DNA of 64,000 nt from positions 87,656 through 151,655 of the forward strand of contig NZ_FNNV01000020.1 of NCBI RefSeq assembly GCF_900106745.1, read 5' to 3'. Made by a program: the position numbers and the translations under genes. Under the pieces are notes generated by a model. That model did not search any database. It had not been told where the DNA came from and was given only the letters and a program-made list of their open reading frames with translations. This DNA comes from Paenibacillus sp. CF384. GTDB taxonomy: Bacteria; Bacillota; Bacilli; Paenibacillales; Paenibacillaceae. This document shows positions 33,973 to 42,963 of this stretch, one piece after another. The stretch's first letter is position 1. Each line of letters begins with the position of its first letter.

Positions 33973-34713
33973 TTACATAGGCGCTGCTATCGCCATCGTT
34001 TTTTTGTTAGCGGACAGAGAAGTAAGCGCAGCATCATTGAAGCCATTAATGATGAGCCACACTGCGAGAATCATTTCGTTCGCCGCTACCGGCAGCGCCA
34101 GAACACCACCCCAGAACGAAACTTGTTCAATGACACCGAACATGACCAGCAGCGCACAAACGAAAACGAGAATCGCCCCTGTCATGCCCAGGATCGGAAT
34201 AAACCTCGGTACGAGTCTCGATCTGTAGAAGATATAACTGTACATCATAGTGTTGATACCAAGCATGAAAAGCGGCCCAAGCAGAAAGGTCCAGTCATGT
34301 ATCGCCGTTAATAGAGTGCCGGAAGCTTGATACGCGGCCGTATCCGTCGCTCCTCCCGCAACAAATGCTCGGCTTAGCGTCACCAAGGACAGCACGCTGA
34401 TTATGCCAACCGCAATCATAATCGCTTCAAGAAATCGAAAGCATACATGCCACAGCGCAATCGTTTCATTGTATTTTCTGAGTATGGGGAACATGGTGAT
34501 TGCCGTACCAATCGCGGAAACGACAAGCATTAACTCCATCACCGTTCCCAATATGACTTGGTTTGCTTGTTTAGCGCCTTCAACCAGATAATCAGGATTA
34601 TTTAGGATCGGTTTGTACAAAATAAAAGCAGCGATTATCGACGTAACGGCTGCAAGAATAAACAGTACTCCCACAATCTTCGCAGCTAATTTAGGTGGCA
34701 TCATGTTCCTCAT
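33973..34713 (-). CDS. DUF4386-type membrane protein
   Basis: A 246-residue membrane protein with about six to seven helices, starting PPKLAAKIVGVLFILAAVTSIIAAF and containing RFLEAIMIAVGIISVLSLVTLS and HDWTFLLGPLFMLGINTMMYSYIFYRSRLVPRFIPILG, the pattern of DUF4386. Function is unknown. It is the last of three genes (membrane protein, XRE regulator, DUF4386) on the minus strand, 8 bases after the regulator. The same arrangement of a small XRE regulator with membrane proteins often marks self-regulated stress or antimicrobial-response units, which is inference here. Confidence 0.75.
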   Translation of the reverse strand: MRNMMPPKLAAKIVGVLFILAAVTSIIAAFILYKPILNNPDYLVEGAKQANQVILGTVMELMLVVSAIGTAITMFPILRKYNETIALWHVCFRFLEAIMIAVGIISVLSLVTLSRAFVAGGATDTAAYQASGTLLTAIHDWTFLLGPLFMLGINTMMYSYIFYRSRLVPRFIPILGMTGAILVFVCALLVMFGVIEQVSFWGGVLALPVAANEMILAVWLIINGFNDAALTSLSANKKTMAIAAPM

Positions 34714-34721
34714 CTCCTCTT

Positions 34722-34934
34722 CTATTCTCCGTAAAAGAAAATTTCTTCCAAAGGCAAATTAAATGCGTGCGCGATCCGAAAAGCAAGCTCCAAAGACGGG
34801 GAGTAATTGCCTTTCTCCAAAGCCACGATGGTTTGTCTGGTTACGCCCGCCTTGTCAGCCAATTGCTGCTGTGTCATTTCATCATGGTTGAAGCGTAATT
34901 TGCGGATGTGATTGCCGACAAGATGCTTGCTCAT
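34722..34934 (-). CDS. Small XRE-family (Cro/CI-type) regulator
   Basis: A 70-residue protein consisting almost only of a helix-turn-helix: IRKLRFNHDEMTQQQLADKAGVTRQTIVALEKGNYSPSLELAFRIAHAFNLPLEEIFFYGE. The compact form ending FxYGE is typical of small XRE regulators that pair with a membrane protein gene. It lies 7 bases downstream of a membrane protein gene and probably controls their common promoter at 35443-35471. Confidence 0.88.
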   Translation of the reverse strand: MSKHLVGNHIRKLRFNHDEMTQQQLADKAGVTRQTIVALEKGNYSPSLELAFRIAHAFNLPLEEIFFYGE

Positions 34935-34941
34935 CTTAGAC

Positions 34942-35388
34942 TTAAACTCCTCTCCTATAGTGATAAAGTTTCGTGAAGGAGCCGGTCACATCGGATATGA
35001 ATCCGCCGGCGATCAGAATAACGAACATGACCTGCGGAGGCTGATCCATAACCAGCGATCCCATAGCAAGCAGAAAACCGAGGATAAACACGAAGAACGA
35101 AATCCGGTTCGCTTTCAGTTCGATAAGTTTATCGAGCTCATCTGCGAAGGTCGGCTCTTTTTCTTGCGTGGTGATTCTGAAGATGATGTTAAAAATAATG
35201 CTGATCAGGATATGCGCAACGATAGAGACCACCATGAGAATGAGGACGAACGAGCCCCAATAATGAAAGGCTTTCTCCGCTTCAAGCCCGCCTTCGGGGT
35301 ACTGCGAATACATGTACAAGCAATACGAGCCAAAAATAACGATAGTGCTGATTAAAGAAACGATGCTCTTCTTCTCTTGGTAAGTCAT
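34942..35388 (-). CDS. Four-helix membrane protein paired with the XRE regulator
   Basis: A 148-residue protein with four hydrophobic segments (about 8-26, 44-69, 96-113 and 119-135) and a central charged part TTQEKEPTFADELDKLIELKANR. It resembles small membrane proteins with this ADERD/E-like motif that occur next to short XRE regulators in Firmicutes. Function unknown. AGGAGG precedes ATG 35388 by about 8 bases. First gene of the three-gene unit. Confidence 0.75.
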   Translation of the reverse strand: MTYQEKKSIVSLISTIVIFGSYCLYMYSQYPEGGLEAEKAFHYWGSFVLILMVVSIVAHILISIIFNIIFRITTQEKEPTFADELDKLIELKANRISFFVFILGFLLAMGSLVMDQPPQVMFVILIAGGFISDVTGSFTKLYHYRRGV

Positions 35389-35442
35389 GGATTTGCCTCC
35401 TACTTATCATTTCCCATAAATGAAGTAAATTACCTTATACAT

Positions 35443-35471
35443 AATGTAATTAAAACCATACACGATGTCAA
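35443..35471 (-). promoter_or_regulatory. Promoter of the membrane/XRE/DUF4386 unit
   Basis: A perfect -35 TTGACA (35466-35471, minus strand), 17-bp spacer and TACATT as -10 (35443-35448). The gap to the start codon at 35388 is about 50 bases. Confidence 0.65.
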
Positions 35472-35534
35472 GTTTAATATACATAAACAGACGGTAAAAC
35501 AGACTCCCTAAACCAATCATCAAATAATAAGTCT

Positions 35535-35563
35535 TTGTAAGCGGTCTATGAATGAGGCATAAT
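35535..35563 (+). promoter_or_regulatory. Promoter of the sugar two-component operon
   Basis: TTGTAA (35535-35540), 17-bp spacer, CATAAT (35558-35563). It lies 50 bases upstream of the response-regulator gene. Confidence 0.55.
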
Positions 35564-35613
35564 TGAAATCATTATAGCGCTTATACTTACCGCAGCAGGC
35601 TGGGGGAACGCCG

Positions 35614-37239
35614 ATGTACAAAGTGATTATCGTGGATGATGAAGCGGTTGTCCGGGTCGGATTGAAGAATACGATCAATTGGAACGAGCATGGCTTCGAA
35701 TTGATCGGAGATTATGCGAACGGTCGCGAAGCTTGGGAGGCCGTCGAGCAGCACAAGCCGGAGCTGGTGATCTCGGACATCAGCATGCCTTTCATGGATG
35801 GCCTTGAGCTGGCCGGGTTGATCTCTACTCAATTTCCTTATATCAAAATGATCATATTAACGGGCTTTGACGAGTTCGAATATGCGCAGCAAGCGATAAG
35901 ACTGAAGGTGTCCGATTTCATTCTGAAGCCGATTACGGCCAATGAAATCCGCTCCTTGCTTGATCGCGTCAAGAAAGAAATGGACGAGGAGACCCAGCAT
36001 CGCGAGGATCTCGGGCGGCTGAAGAGCCAATTGAACCAGAGCCTTCCTCTGTTGAAAGAACGCTTCCTCGAGCGGTTGGTTGCCGTAGGACTTAACCATG
36101 CGGAAATTACCGAACGATTCTCCTATTTCGGTATTCCGGCACCTCTCCCCCTTCATGTCGTGCTAATCGTCGATATTGATGATTTCGGCGACCGGGAGCT
36201 TCACTCGTATGAGCATGACGTGGAATTTCTGCGATTTGCAGCATTTGATATCTTCAAGGAAACGCTCGAACGCGAAGGGATTATGCTCTTCCGTACGAGG
36301 GAGGAACGAATGGTGGCCATTATATCCGGTCAAGATGACGAGAGCTTGCTCTACGAGCAGGTCTATTCCTTGGCGGAGCAAGTCAGGCACCATATCGAGA
36401 AGTATTTGAAGTTTACCGTCACGATCGGCATCGGACGAGCCTGCGCGCACCTTGAACAGCTGCCGGAATCCTACAAGAGCGCGCTCTCCGTATTGGATTA
36501 CCGCTTCTTGCTCGGGAAGAACCGCGTGCTGAGCATTCTGGATATGGAAGGCAAACCGTCCATTCCATTGCCGCCTCAGCTCGATTGGGACCGCAAGCTA
36601 GCCTCTGCCGTTAAGAGAGGCGCTGCCCAGGAAGCTTTTCAGCTTATCGAGAACGGCGTTGCGGAGTTGAAATCTTCCCTCGCTCCGATCGAAGCCTGTT
36701 TCCTGCAAATGCAGAAGGTTGTGCTGTCCTTGATGAACTCGATCCAGGAGCTCGTCGCGCATGATCCGGAAGCCTCCTTCGACAGACAGATGCGGCTTAT
36801 GGATGTGTATGGACTGAAGACACTGGATGAGGTCGAGATTTGGCTCAAGGATGTCGTGCGTACCGTCATGTCCACGATTGCCGATAACCGCAGCCAATTG
36901 ACGAACATGCAGATTCATCAGGCCGTGGAATATATCGAAACGAATTACGCCAATGATAAAATGTCGCTGCAGGACATCTGCCGTCACGTCTTGATGAGCA
37001 CCAGCTACTTCAGTCTCGTCTTCAAGCAGCATACCGGTGAAACGTACATTGAATATTTAACCGGGGTACGCATAGCGCGGGCGAAGGAGCTCCTTCCTAA
37101 CACGACGATGAAATTCTATGAGATCGCCGAGCAGGTCGGCTACAAGGACCCGAATTATTTCAGCATGTTGTTCAAGAAGCATACCGGCATGACCCCGAAG
37201 GACTTCAGAGAGAAGCAGCTTAAGGAGAGCGGAAACTAA
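35614..37239 (+). CDS. Response regulator with AraC-type DNA-binding domain (YesN-like)
   Basis: A 541-residue regulator. The receiver domain (1-120) has the acidic pair DDE at 8-10, phospho-acceptor Asp55 in VISDISMP and Lys in ILKPITANE near 106. A long middle part of about 300 residues follows, then a two-HTH AraC domain (about 435-535) with MSTSYFSLVFKQHTGETYIEYLTGVRIARAKELL and EIAEQVGYKDPNYFSMLFKKHTGMTPKDFR. It lies 2 bases before the histidine kinase gene and should activate the downstream sugar transporter genes. Confidence 0.92.
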   Translation: MYKVIIVDDEAVVRVGLKNTINWNEHGFELIGDYANGREAWEAVEQHKPELVISDISMPFMDGLELAGLISTQFPYIKMIILTGFDEFEYAQQAIRLKVSDFILKPITANEIRSLLDRVKKEMDEETQHREDLGRLKSQLNQSLPLLKERFLERLVAVGLNHAEITERFSYFGIPAPLPLHVVLIVDIDDFGDRELHSYEHDVEFLRFAAFDIFKETLEREGIMLFRTREERMVAIISGQDDESLLYEQVYSLAEQVRHHIEKYLKFTVTIGIGRACAHLEQLPESYKSALSVLDYRFLLGKNRVLSILDMEGKPSIPLPPQLDWDRKLASAVKRGAAQEAFQLIENGVAELKSSLAPIEACFLQMQKVVLSLMNSIQELVAHDPEASFDRQMRLMDVYGLKTLDEVEIWLKDVVRTVMSTIADNRSQLTNMQIHQAVEYIETNYANDKMSLQDICRHVLMSTSYFSLVFKQHTGETYIEYLTGVRIARAKELLPNTTMKFYEIAEQVGYKDPNYFSMLFKKHTGMTPKDFREKQLKESGN

Positions 37240-37241
37240 CG

Positions 37242-39029
37242 ATGCCAAGTGAACGCGCGCGAAGAGTACCCCTTTTTCCGTTAAAGAGCATTCAATCGAA
37301 TATCTCCTTGGCTTTCTCCCTTCTCATTCTCGCGGCCATCGTGCTCACGAGCTTAATCAGCTATCAGCTGTCGGTCGATGCGGTTGAACGAAATTCCAAG
37401 GGTTATATCGAAGAAATCATCAAACAAGTCAACATGAATATTCAATCCTACGTCGATAACATGGAGAACATTTCCTTGCTCGCCCTGACGAACAAGGACG
37501 TGAAGTACTACATATCCGACAATTCGTACATAAGCGCCGAGGATCGCCGGATCTACGAGAAACGGATATCCGACCTCTTCCAAGCGATCTTATATACTCG
37601 CCAAGACATCGCTTCAATTATGGTTTTTGGCTATAACGGTCGTTTCGTATCCGACAGGCGGATTACGAATTTGAACCCCAATATGAAGCTCTCCGATCAA
37701 AGCTGGTTCCAGATGGCGAAGAGCGAGGGCGGCAAATCCGTCATCTCCTCTCCCCATGTGCAGAACATTATCCAGAACGAATACCGCTGGGTCGTTTCCT
37801 TAAGCCGGGAGCTCAAGAGCACGGACGGCATTACGGCCGAAGGTGTCTTTCTCGTCGATCTGAACTTGAGCATCATTAACGATATTTGCAAAAATATCGA
37901 TCTGGGCAAGAAAGGGTACCTCTTCATCGTGGACAATAACGGCAACATCGTCTATCATCCGCAGCAGCAGTTGATCGACAGCAAATTGCGGACGGAGCGA
38001 ATCGCCGATGTCATCAAGGCATCAAGCGGCAGCTCTTTTGTCGTAAATGACGGTGAAGGCAAACGGATTTATTCCGTACAGGATACGAATTTCGGTTGGA
38101 AAATCGCCGGTGTCGCATATACGGATGACCTCATTGCAAGCAAGGACGACTTAAGAAATTCGATCCTTCTCTATTCCTTATGCGGACTGGCCATCTCCCT
38201 GCTCATCTCGGTTTGGCTCTCCCACCGGTTATCGAAGCCGATTAAAGTGCTGCAATCCGACATGAAGCAAGTGGAGAAAGGCAATTTCGACATTCAGACG
38301 GAAATCGGGCAAATGAACGAGATCGGTCAGCTGGGGCGATCGTTTAATATGATGGTCAGCCGAACCAAATTTCTCATGGAAGAGACGATTCTTAATCAAG
38401 AGAGCAAGAGGAAGAGCGAGCTATTGCTCTTGCAATCACAGATCAACCCTCATTTTCTGTACAATACGCTGGATTCCATCGTATGGATGGCGGAGCAGAA
38501 ACAGCATGAGGAGGTCGTTCTAATGACCTCGGCACTAGCGAAGCTGTTCCGCGCAAGTATCACGAAGGATCAGGAGCTGGTACCGATCCGCGTGGAGATT
38601 GAACATATTACGAACTACCTGCTCATTCAGAAAATGCGCTACGAGGAGCTCGAATATGACATTCAGATGGATGAATCGATCCTCGGCTTCAAGACGTTGA
38701 AGATCTTGCTTCAGCCCTTGATCGAGAATGCGATCTATCATGGCATTCGCAACAAATACGGCATGAATGACGGCATCATTACCATTCGCGGCTGGCAGAC
38801 GGATGATCGAATCCTATTCGAGGTCGAGGACAACGGCTTCGGCATGACACCGGAACAAGCCGAACGCCTTCTGATCCCCGTCGAAGGGGAAACCCGCAAT
38901 CAAGGGATTGGGATCAGGAACGTCAACGAGCGGATCAAGCTTTATTTTGGCTATGAATACGGCATCCAAATTCGCAGCGAAATCGAAGTCGGCACCTGCG
39001 TGTCGATTTCGATCCCGAAACTCGGTTAA
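37242..39029 (+). CDS. Sensor histidine kinase, YesM/LytS type
   Basis: A 595-residue membrane kinase: first transmembrane helix about 22-44, extracellular Cache-like domain about 50-300, second helix about 306-325, HAMP about 326-380, then His_kinase with phospho-acceptor His404 in QSQINPHFLYNTLDSI and an ATPase domain with N box LIENAIYHGI, G1 box EDNGFGMTPE and GIGIRNVNERI. It phosphorylates the neighbouring AraC-type regulator. Such kinases in Paenibacillus sense carbohydrates, either directly or through a binding protein. Confidence 0.92.
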   Translation: MPSERARRVPLFPLKSIQSNISLAFSLLILAAIVLTSLISYQLSVDAVERNSKGYIEEIIKQVNMNIQSYVDNMENISLLALTNKDVKYYISDNSYISAEDRRIYEKRISDLFQAILYTRQDIASIMVFGYNGRFVSDRRITNLNPNMKLSDQSWFQMAKSEGGKSVISSPHVQNIIQNEYRWVVSLSRELKSTDGITAEGVFLVDLNLSIINDICKNIDLGKKGYLFIVDNNGNIVYHPQQQLIDSKLRTERIADVIKASSGSSFVVNDGEGKRIYSVQDTNFGWKIAGVAYTDDLIASKDDLRNSILLYSLCGLAISLLISVWLSHRLSKPIKVLQSDMKQVEKGNFDIQTEIGQMNEIGQLGRSFNMMVSRTKFLMEETILNQESKRKSELLLLQSQINPHFLYNTLDSIVWMAEQKQHEEVVLMTSALAKLFRASITKDQELVPIRVEIEHITNYLLIQKMRYEELEYDIQMDESILGFKTLKILLQPLIENAIYHGIRNKYGMNDGIITIRGWQTDDRILFEVEDNGFGMTPEQAERLLIPVEGETRNQGIGIRNVNERIKLYFGYEYGIQIRSEIEVGTCVSISIPKLG

Positions 39030-39041
39030 AGGGAGAATGTT

Positions 39042-40031
39042 ATGTTTAGGCAGAGATTTACTATAGGGCTGGCGCTCGTACTATTCATTGCTGCTGTTTA
39101 TTCGATTTTCTACTTTAAGCTGTTTAGCGTGCCCGGCCATCATGAGAAGAGCATCACCGTCGTCCTGAAGTCCTTAAACGTTCGTTCGGATTTCTGGCAG
39201 GCGGTCCGCGCAGGATCAGAAGCAGCGGCTAAAGAAACCGGGCTCTCGCTTAGCGTCCAAGGCCCGCTTCAAGAAGGTGACGCGGACGAACAAATTCATG
39301 CACTGGAAGAGGCCATTAGGGAGAAGCCGCAAGCGATCGTGGTGGCACCTTACGCAGACGATCGCATGCCTGCCTTATTCGAACAAATTCGTGACGAAGG
39401 CATTAAATTGGTCGTGATCGATACGCCGCTTGAGATGAAATCTGCCCCTGTTGTCGTTTCTAACAATCATGTAGAGGCCGGGCGACTAGCGGGAGAAACC
39501 GCCGTGAACGAGACGAAGAGGAAACCCGTCATTGCGATCATAAGCGATGATGCGGATGCCACGATCTCGAAGGAGCGGCTGCAGGGTCTGAAGCATGCCC
39601 TTGAGCGCTATAAGAACAGCATTATCGGGGTTTATTACGCCGAACAGTCCGAAGATAAAGCCTACGAGATAGCCAAGAAGCTGCAGACTGGCGATGGTCA
39701 GTCCTTCAATACGTTCATTACGATGAATGAATCCGCGACCATCGGCGTAGCCAAATTGCTGAAGGAACAGAACAAAGCCGGCGCGATCAAGCTGATCGGC
39801 TTCGACAGCTCCTTCTACGAAATCCAGCTGCTGGAGGAAGGCGTCCTGAATGCGGTCATCGTGCAGAAGCCGTTTAATATGGGCTATCTCGGCGTGAAGA
39901 AGGCTTTAAGTCTGATCGAAGGCACGAATACGGCCCCCGTTACGTACATCGAATCCAATGTGATCAATCGCAAGAATATGTATTTACCGGAGAATCAGAA
40001 GCTGCTGTTTCCATTCATTGAGAACAAATAA
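39042..40031 (+). CDS. Membrane-tethered periplasmic-binding-protein-like sugar sensor
   Basis: A 329-residue protein of the ribose-binding (Peripla_BP_4) fold: SITVVLKSLNVRSDFWQAVRAGSEAAAKETG near 37, VVAPYADDRMPALFEQI near 102, NNHVEAGRLAGETA near 145, IGFDSSFYEIQLLEEGVLNAVIVQKPFNMGYLGVKKAL near 255. The N terminus is a single hydrophobic helix (about 8-27) without a lipobox Cys or a clear cleavage site, so it is probably anchored by an uncleaved helix. Placed 12 bases after the kinase gene, it is likely the ligand-binding partner of the kinase and not a transporter subunit. Confidence 0.8.
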   Translation: MFRQRFTIGLALVLFIAAVYSIFYFKLFSVPGHHEKSITVVLKSLNVRSDFWQAVRAGSEAAAKETGLSLSVQGPLQEGDADEQIHALEEAIREKPQAIVVAPYADDRMPALFEQIRDEGIKLVVIDTPLEMKSAPVVVSNNHVEAGRLAGETAVNETKRKPVIAIISDDADATISKERLQGLKHALERYKNSIIGVYYAEQSEDKAYEIAKKLQTGDGQSFNTFITMNESATIGVAKLLKEQNKAGAIKLIGFDSSFYEIQLLEEGVLNAVIVQKPFNMGYLGVKKALSLIEGTNTAPVTYIESNVINRKNMYLPENQKLLFPFIENK

Positions 40032-40058
40032 TACTTAGGAGAAGGATGTGAGCCGCAT

Positions 40059-41330
40059 ATGACCGTCTTCTTCCGTCCGCATTGGAAGGCAACCTGTTCC
40101 GTCATCTTCCTATCTGTAATCCTGTCTTCCTGTATGTCATCGAACGAAGAAACCTCCCCTCCTCCTAAGGAGGAACGAGCGCTGATTCGGTTTGTTGCCG
40201 CTGAATACAGCACGGAGACGAAGCCATTCCTAGAGAAGCTCGTGAAGGATTTCGAAATCAAGAATCCGCTGATTGACGTCGAGCTTCAAGTCGCGAACTG
40301 GGACAATCTAGATGGCATCTATACGACGATGATCAGCAAAAACCAACCGCCTGATCTTCTTAATACGAATGTATATGCCCATTTCGCCCAGGATGGCATG
40401 CTCAATGATTTGGGTGGGATTATTTCGAAGGAGCTCGCCGGCAGACTCTACCCGAATTTAGTGGCGATGGATCGGATGAATGGCGTGCAATTCGCCTTGC
40501 CCTATGTGGCCTCGACACGGAATCTCTACTACAACAAGGAATTGCTCGATAAGGCCGGTATTAAGTCCCCGCCTACCACTTGGTCCGAGCTCGAGAAAGC
40601 GGCGCATCAAATTAAAGCAACAGGTGCTGCTGATGGTTTCGGGGTTGATTTGACGGACAATGAGACACAAGCGTATTTATCTTATTTCTTCTACGGAGCC
40701 GGCGGATCTTGGACGAAGGACGGCAAATGGACGATCAATTCTCCTGCGAATGTCGCGGGCCTAACGTATCTGAAGACGTTATTCGATAAAGGGTTAACCG
40801 ATCCGGAACCGACCGTTACGACTCGCGACGAGAAGCAGCGGATTCTGGGCGGAGGCGGACTGGCCATGCTCATCTCAGGCAATTACTTCACTTCCGTCGT
40901 GCCGAAGGAATTTCCGGCGCTCAAGTGGGACAAAGGTCCGATTCCCGTGAAGGACGGGCAGCCTCCAATTACGTTCGCCGTGCAGGATGTGCTCATCTCC
41001 TTCAAGACGGATCATACGAACAAAGAAGCGTTGTCTACGTTTCTGGATTTTCTGTACGACGATTCGGCTTATGGCGATATGATTAAGCGCGAGGGCCTGC
41101 TCCCCGTCACGAGCACGGTAGGCAGCCAATTGTCCGTGCAAGACAACGTCATGAAAGGCAATTTGGATGCGCTGAGCAAAGCGATGTTCTATCCGGTTGG
41201 GGAACCGGCATGGCAAGCTGTGCTGGATTACGCCCGCAAGATGGGAGATGCCGTCCTCTACGAGCATCTTACGCCGAAGGACGCGCTGGACAAGCTGCAG
41301 CAATTCGCCGAAACGAAGAGCGGTCGATAA
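40059..41330 (+). CDS. Family 1 extracellular solute-binding lipoprotein (first copy)
   Basis: A 423-residue lipoprotein with lipobox LSSC (Cys25), a Pro-rich linker (TSPPPKEER) and a carbohydrate-binding-protein fold: RFVAAEYSTETKPFLEKLVKDFEIKNPLIDVELQVANWDNL, NQPPDLLNTNVYAHFAQDGMLNDL, LPYVASTRNLYYNKELLDKAGI. It ends the regulatory operon at 41330, and its gene is separated from the second binding protein by an attenuator-like structure. It may serve the same permeases or have a sensory role; which sugar is bound is unknown. Confidence 0.85.
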   Translation: MTVFFRPHWKATCSVIFLSVILSSCMSSNEETSPPPKEERALIRFVAAEYSTETKPFLEKLVKDFEIKNPLIDVELQVANWDNLDGIYTTMISKNQPPDLLNTNVYAHFAQDGMLNDLGGIISKELAGRLYPNLVAMDRMNGVQFALPYVASTRNLYYNKELLDKAGIKSPPTTWSELEKAAHQIKATGAADGFGVDLTDNETQAYLSYFFYGAGGSWTKDGKWTINSPANVAGLTYLKTLFDKGLTDPEPTVTTRDEKQRILGGGGLAMLISGNYFTSVVPKEFPALKWDKGPIPVKDGQPPITFAVQDVLISFKTDHTNKEALSTFLDFLYDDSAYGDMIKREGLLPVTSTVGSQLSVQDNVMKGNLDALSKAMFYPVGEPAWQAVLDYARKMGDAVLYEHLTPKDALDKLQQFAETKSGR

Positions 41331-41393
41331 CGCGGCAGAAGAAGAAAAGAAGAAAACAAAGAATTCGTGGAAGATATTCGATAGAGACTTAAG

Positions 41394-41486
41394 CCCTCCC
41401 ACTTTATGATGAGAACAAGCGCAGGCGTTCACTTGTGAACGACCACAACAAGCGTAAATCATCATTAATGGGAGGGTTTTGCTTTT
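41394..41486 (+). promoter_or_regulatory. Attenuator-like stem whose 3' arm is the ribosome site of the second binding-protein gene
   Basis: CCCTCCCA (41394-41401) and ATGATGA (41406-41412) pair with TCATCAT (41459-41465) and TGGGAGGG (41469-41476), giving a long, almost continuous stem. An inner hairpin CGTTCAC-TT-GTGAACG lies at 41426-41441. The 3' arm is followed by TTTTGCTTTT, as in a terminator, and is itself the Shine-Dalgarno 10 bases before ATG 41487. Confidence 0.7.
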
Positions 41487-42875
41487 ATGACCATGACTAA
41501 AAAAATGGCTGCAATCGGTCTTGCCAGCATGCTGGCTGCCGTATCACTGACAGGATGCGGTTCCAAGGATAACAACGAGGCTGCAAGCACCAACACGACT
41601 ACTGAGAATACGACGTCCAATACCACGGAGAACACAACAACTAATTCTACTAACACTTCCACGGATACAACTACTGCGAAATTGACCGGCGACTTCGAAA
41701 TTCAATACTTCGTTGGCGGCTACGGCGACAAATGGTGGAAACAAGTTATTAATGATTTCCAAGCCGCTAACCCGGATCTGAAAATCAAACAATCCGGCGG
41801 TCCGCAAATCAACGAGCAAATGAAACCGCGTTGGATCGGCGGCAACCCGCCTGATTTCGTGTACATCGACGGCGCCGGCTTGAATGACCGCCAAATGGTG
41901 GAAGATGGTCAACTCGAAGATTTGACCGACTGGCTGAAGGATGCCAAGAACATTGACGGCGATCTCATCACCGACATTCTGGCGCAGCCTGCACAGCAAT
42001 TCGACGGCAAAGTATACAACATTCCACTTGTGCTGAACTCATGGGGCGTGTTCTGGAATAAAGCCCTGTTCAAAGAAAAAGGGTGGACGGAGCCTACTGA
42101 TTTCCAATCCTTCCTAGACACAAGCGACAAAATCAAAGCGGCCGGCATCAATCCGTTTATCCACACCGGTAAATATCCGTACTACATCAACGGATCGATT
42201 CTATACCCGGCAATCGTATCGGCTAATAACAATGATTTCACGATCCTTCAAGACATGGCTGCTAACAAAGTAGAAGCTTTCGAAAGCCCTGCCGTGCTTA
42301 CGGCCTTGAACAAAATCGTAGAGCTGCGCGACAAAGGCTTCATCGATCCGGCATCGATTCAAATCAACCATACCGATTCGCAAATGCTCTTCTTGCAAAA
42401 CAAGGATGCTTTTATCCCGAATGGTCTCTGGCTGCCTAACGAAATGTCCAAAGACATTCCAGACGGCTTCGACTTCGGCTTCATTCCTTCCGTAACGCAA
42501 GATGCGGGCGGCAAAGTCGTAGCGAATACTTCGACATCCACAGTAGCAATCGCTAAGGACGCGAAGAACAAAGATGCAGCAAAAGCATTCCTGCAATTCA
42601 TCTTCTCCAAAGCGCAAGCTTCCCAATGGGCAGAGCTTAGCGGTGCGCCTTCCAACATCAAAGGCGATATCAGCGCTTCCAACGCGCCGAACTTCGTTAA
42701 GGATGCTGCGAAATACCTAACAGATCCGAACACCGTTGTTATCCCGACGATCACTTACAACGCGGACGTGGATAAAGCGATGATGGATGCGACAGATGCC
42801 CTTACAATCAGCAAAATCACTCCTGAAGAGTGGGTCAAACGTGTAACTGACGCAGTGAAAAAAGCAAGTAAATAA
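41487..42875 (+). CDS. Family 1 extracellular solute-binding lipoprotein (second copy)
   Basis: A 462-residue lipoprotein: signal peptide with lipobox LTGC (Cys24), a very Thr/Asn-rich linker (about 30-65), then a carbohydrate-binding domain with IQYFVGGYGDKWWKQVINDFQAANPDL, GGNPPDFVYIDGAGLNDRQMVEDGQLEDLTDWL and NIPLVLNSWGVFWNKALFKEKGW. The general form recalls binding proteins for amino-sugar or oligosaccharide importers, but the ligand cannot be fixed. It directly precedes two MalF/MalG-type permease genes and is therefore their likely partner. Its leader holds the attenuator-like stem. Confidence 0.88.
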   Translation: MTMTKKMAAIGLASMLAAVSLTGCGSKDNNEAASTNTTTENTTSNTTENTTTNSTNTSTDTTTAKLTGDFEIQYFVGGYGDKWWKQVINDFQAANPDLKIKQSGGPQINEQMKPRWIGGNPPDFVYIDGAGLNDRQMVEDGQLEDLTDWLKDAKNIDGDLITDILAQPAQQFDGKVYNIPLVLNSWGVFWNKALFKEKGWTEPTDFQSFLDTSDKIKAAGINPFIHTGKYPYYINGSILYPAIVSANNNDFTILQDMAANKVEAFESPAVLTALNKIVELRDKGFIDPASIQINHTDSQMLFLQNKDAFIPNGLWLPNEMSKDIPDGFDFGFIPSVTQDAGGKVVANTSTSTVAIAKDAKNKDAAKAFLQFIFSKAQASQWAELSGAPSNIKGDISASNAPNFVKDAAKYLTDPNTVVIPTITYNADVDKAMMDATDALTISKITPEEWVKRVTDAVKKASK

Positions 42876-42894
42876 TAAGCCTTCAGAGGCTTAA

Positions 42895-42935
42895 CGCGGA
42901 GGGTGATCGGGGCAGCCGCCTCGATCCTTCTCTGC
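42895..42935 (+). terminator. Intercistronic stem-loop after the binding-protein gene
   Basis: GCGGAGGGTGATCGGGGC and GCCTCGATCCTTCTCTGC pair imperfectly around a short loop. There is no T-tract; such structures often protect the upstream message from decay and raise binding-protein levels over permeases. Confidence 0.5.
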
Positions 42936-42963
42936 GAATTTACTCGGAGGGATGGCAGGCACT

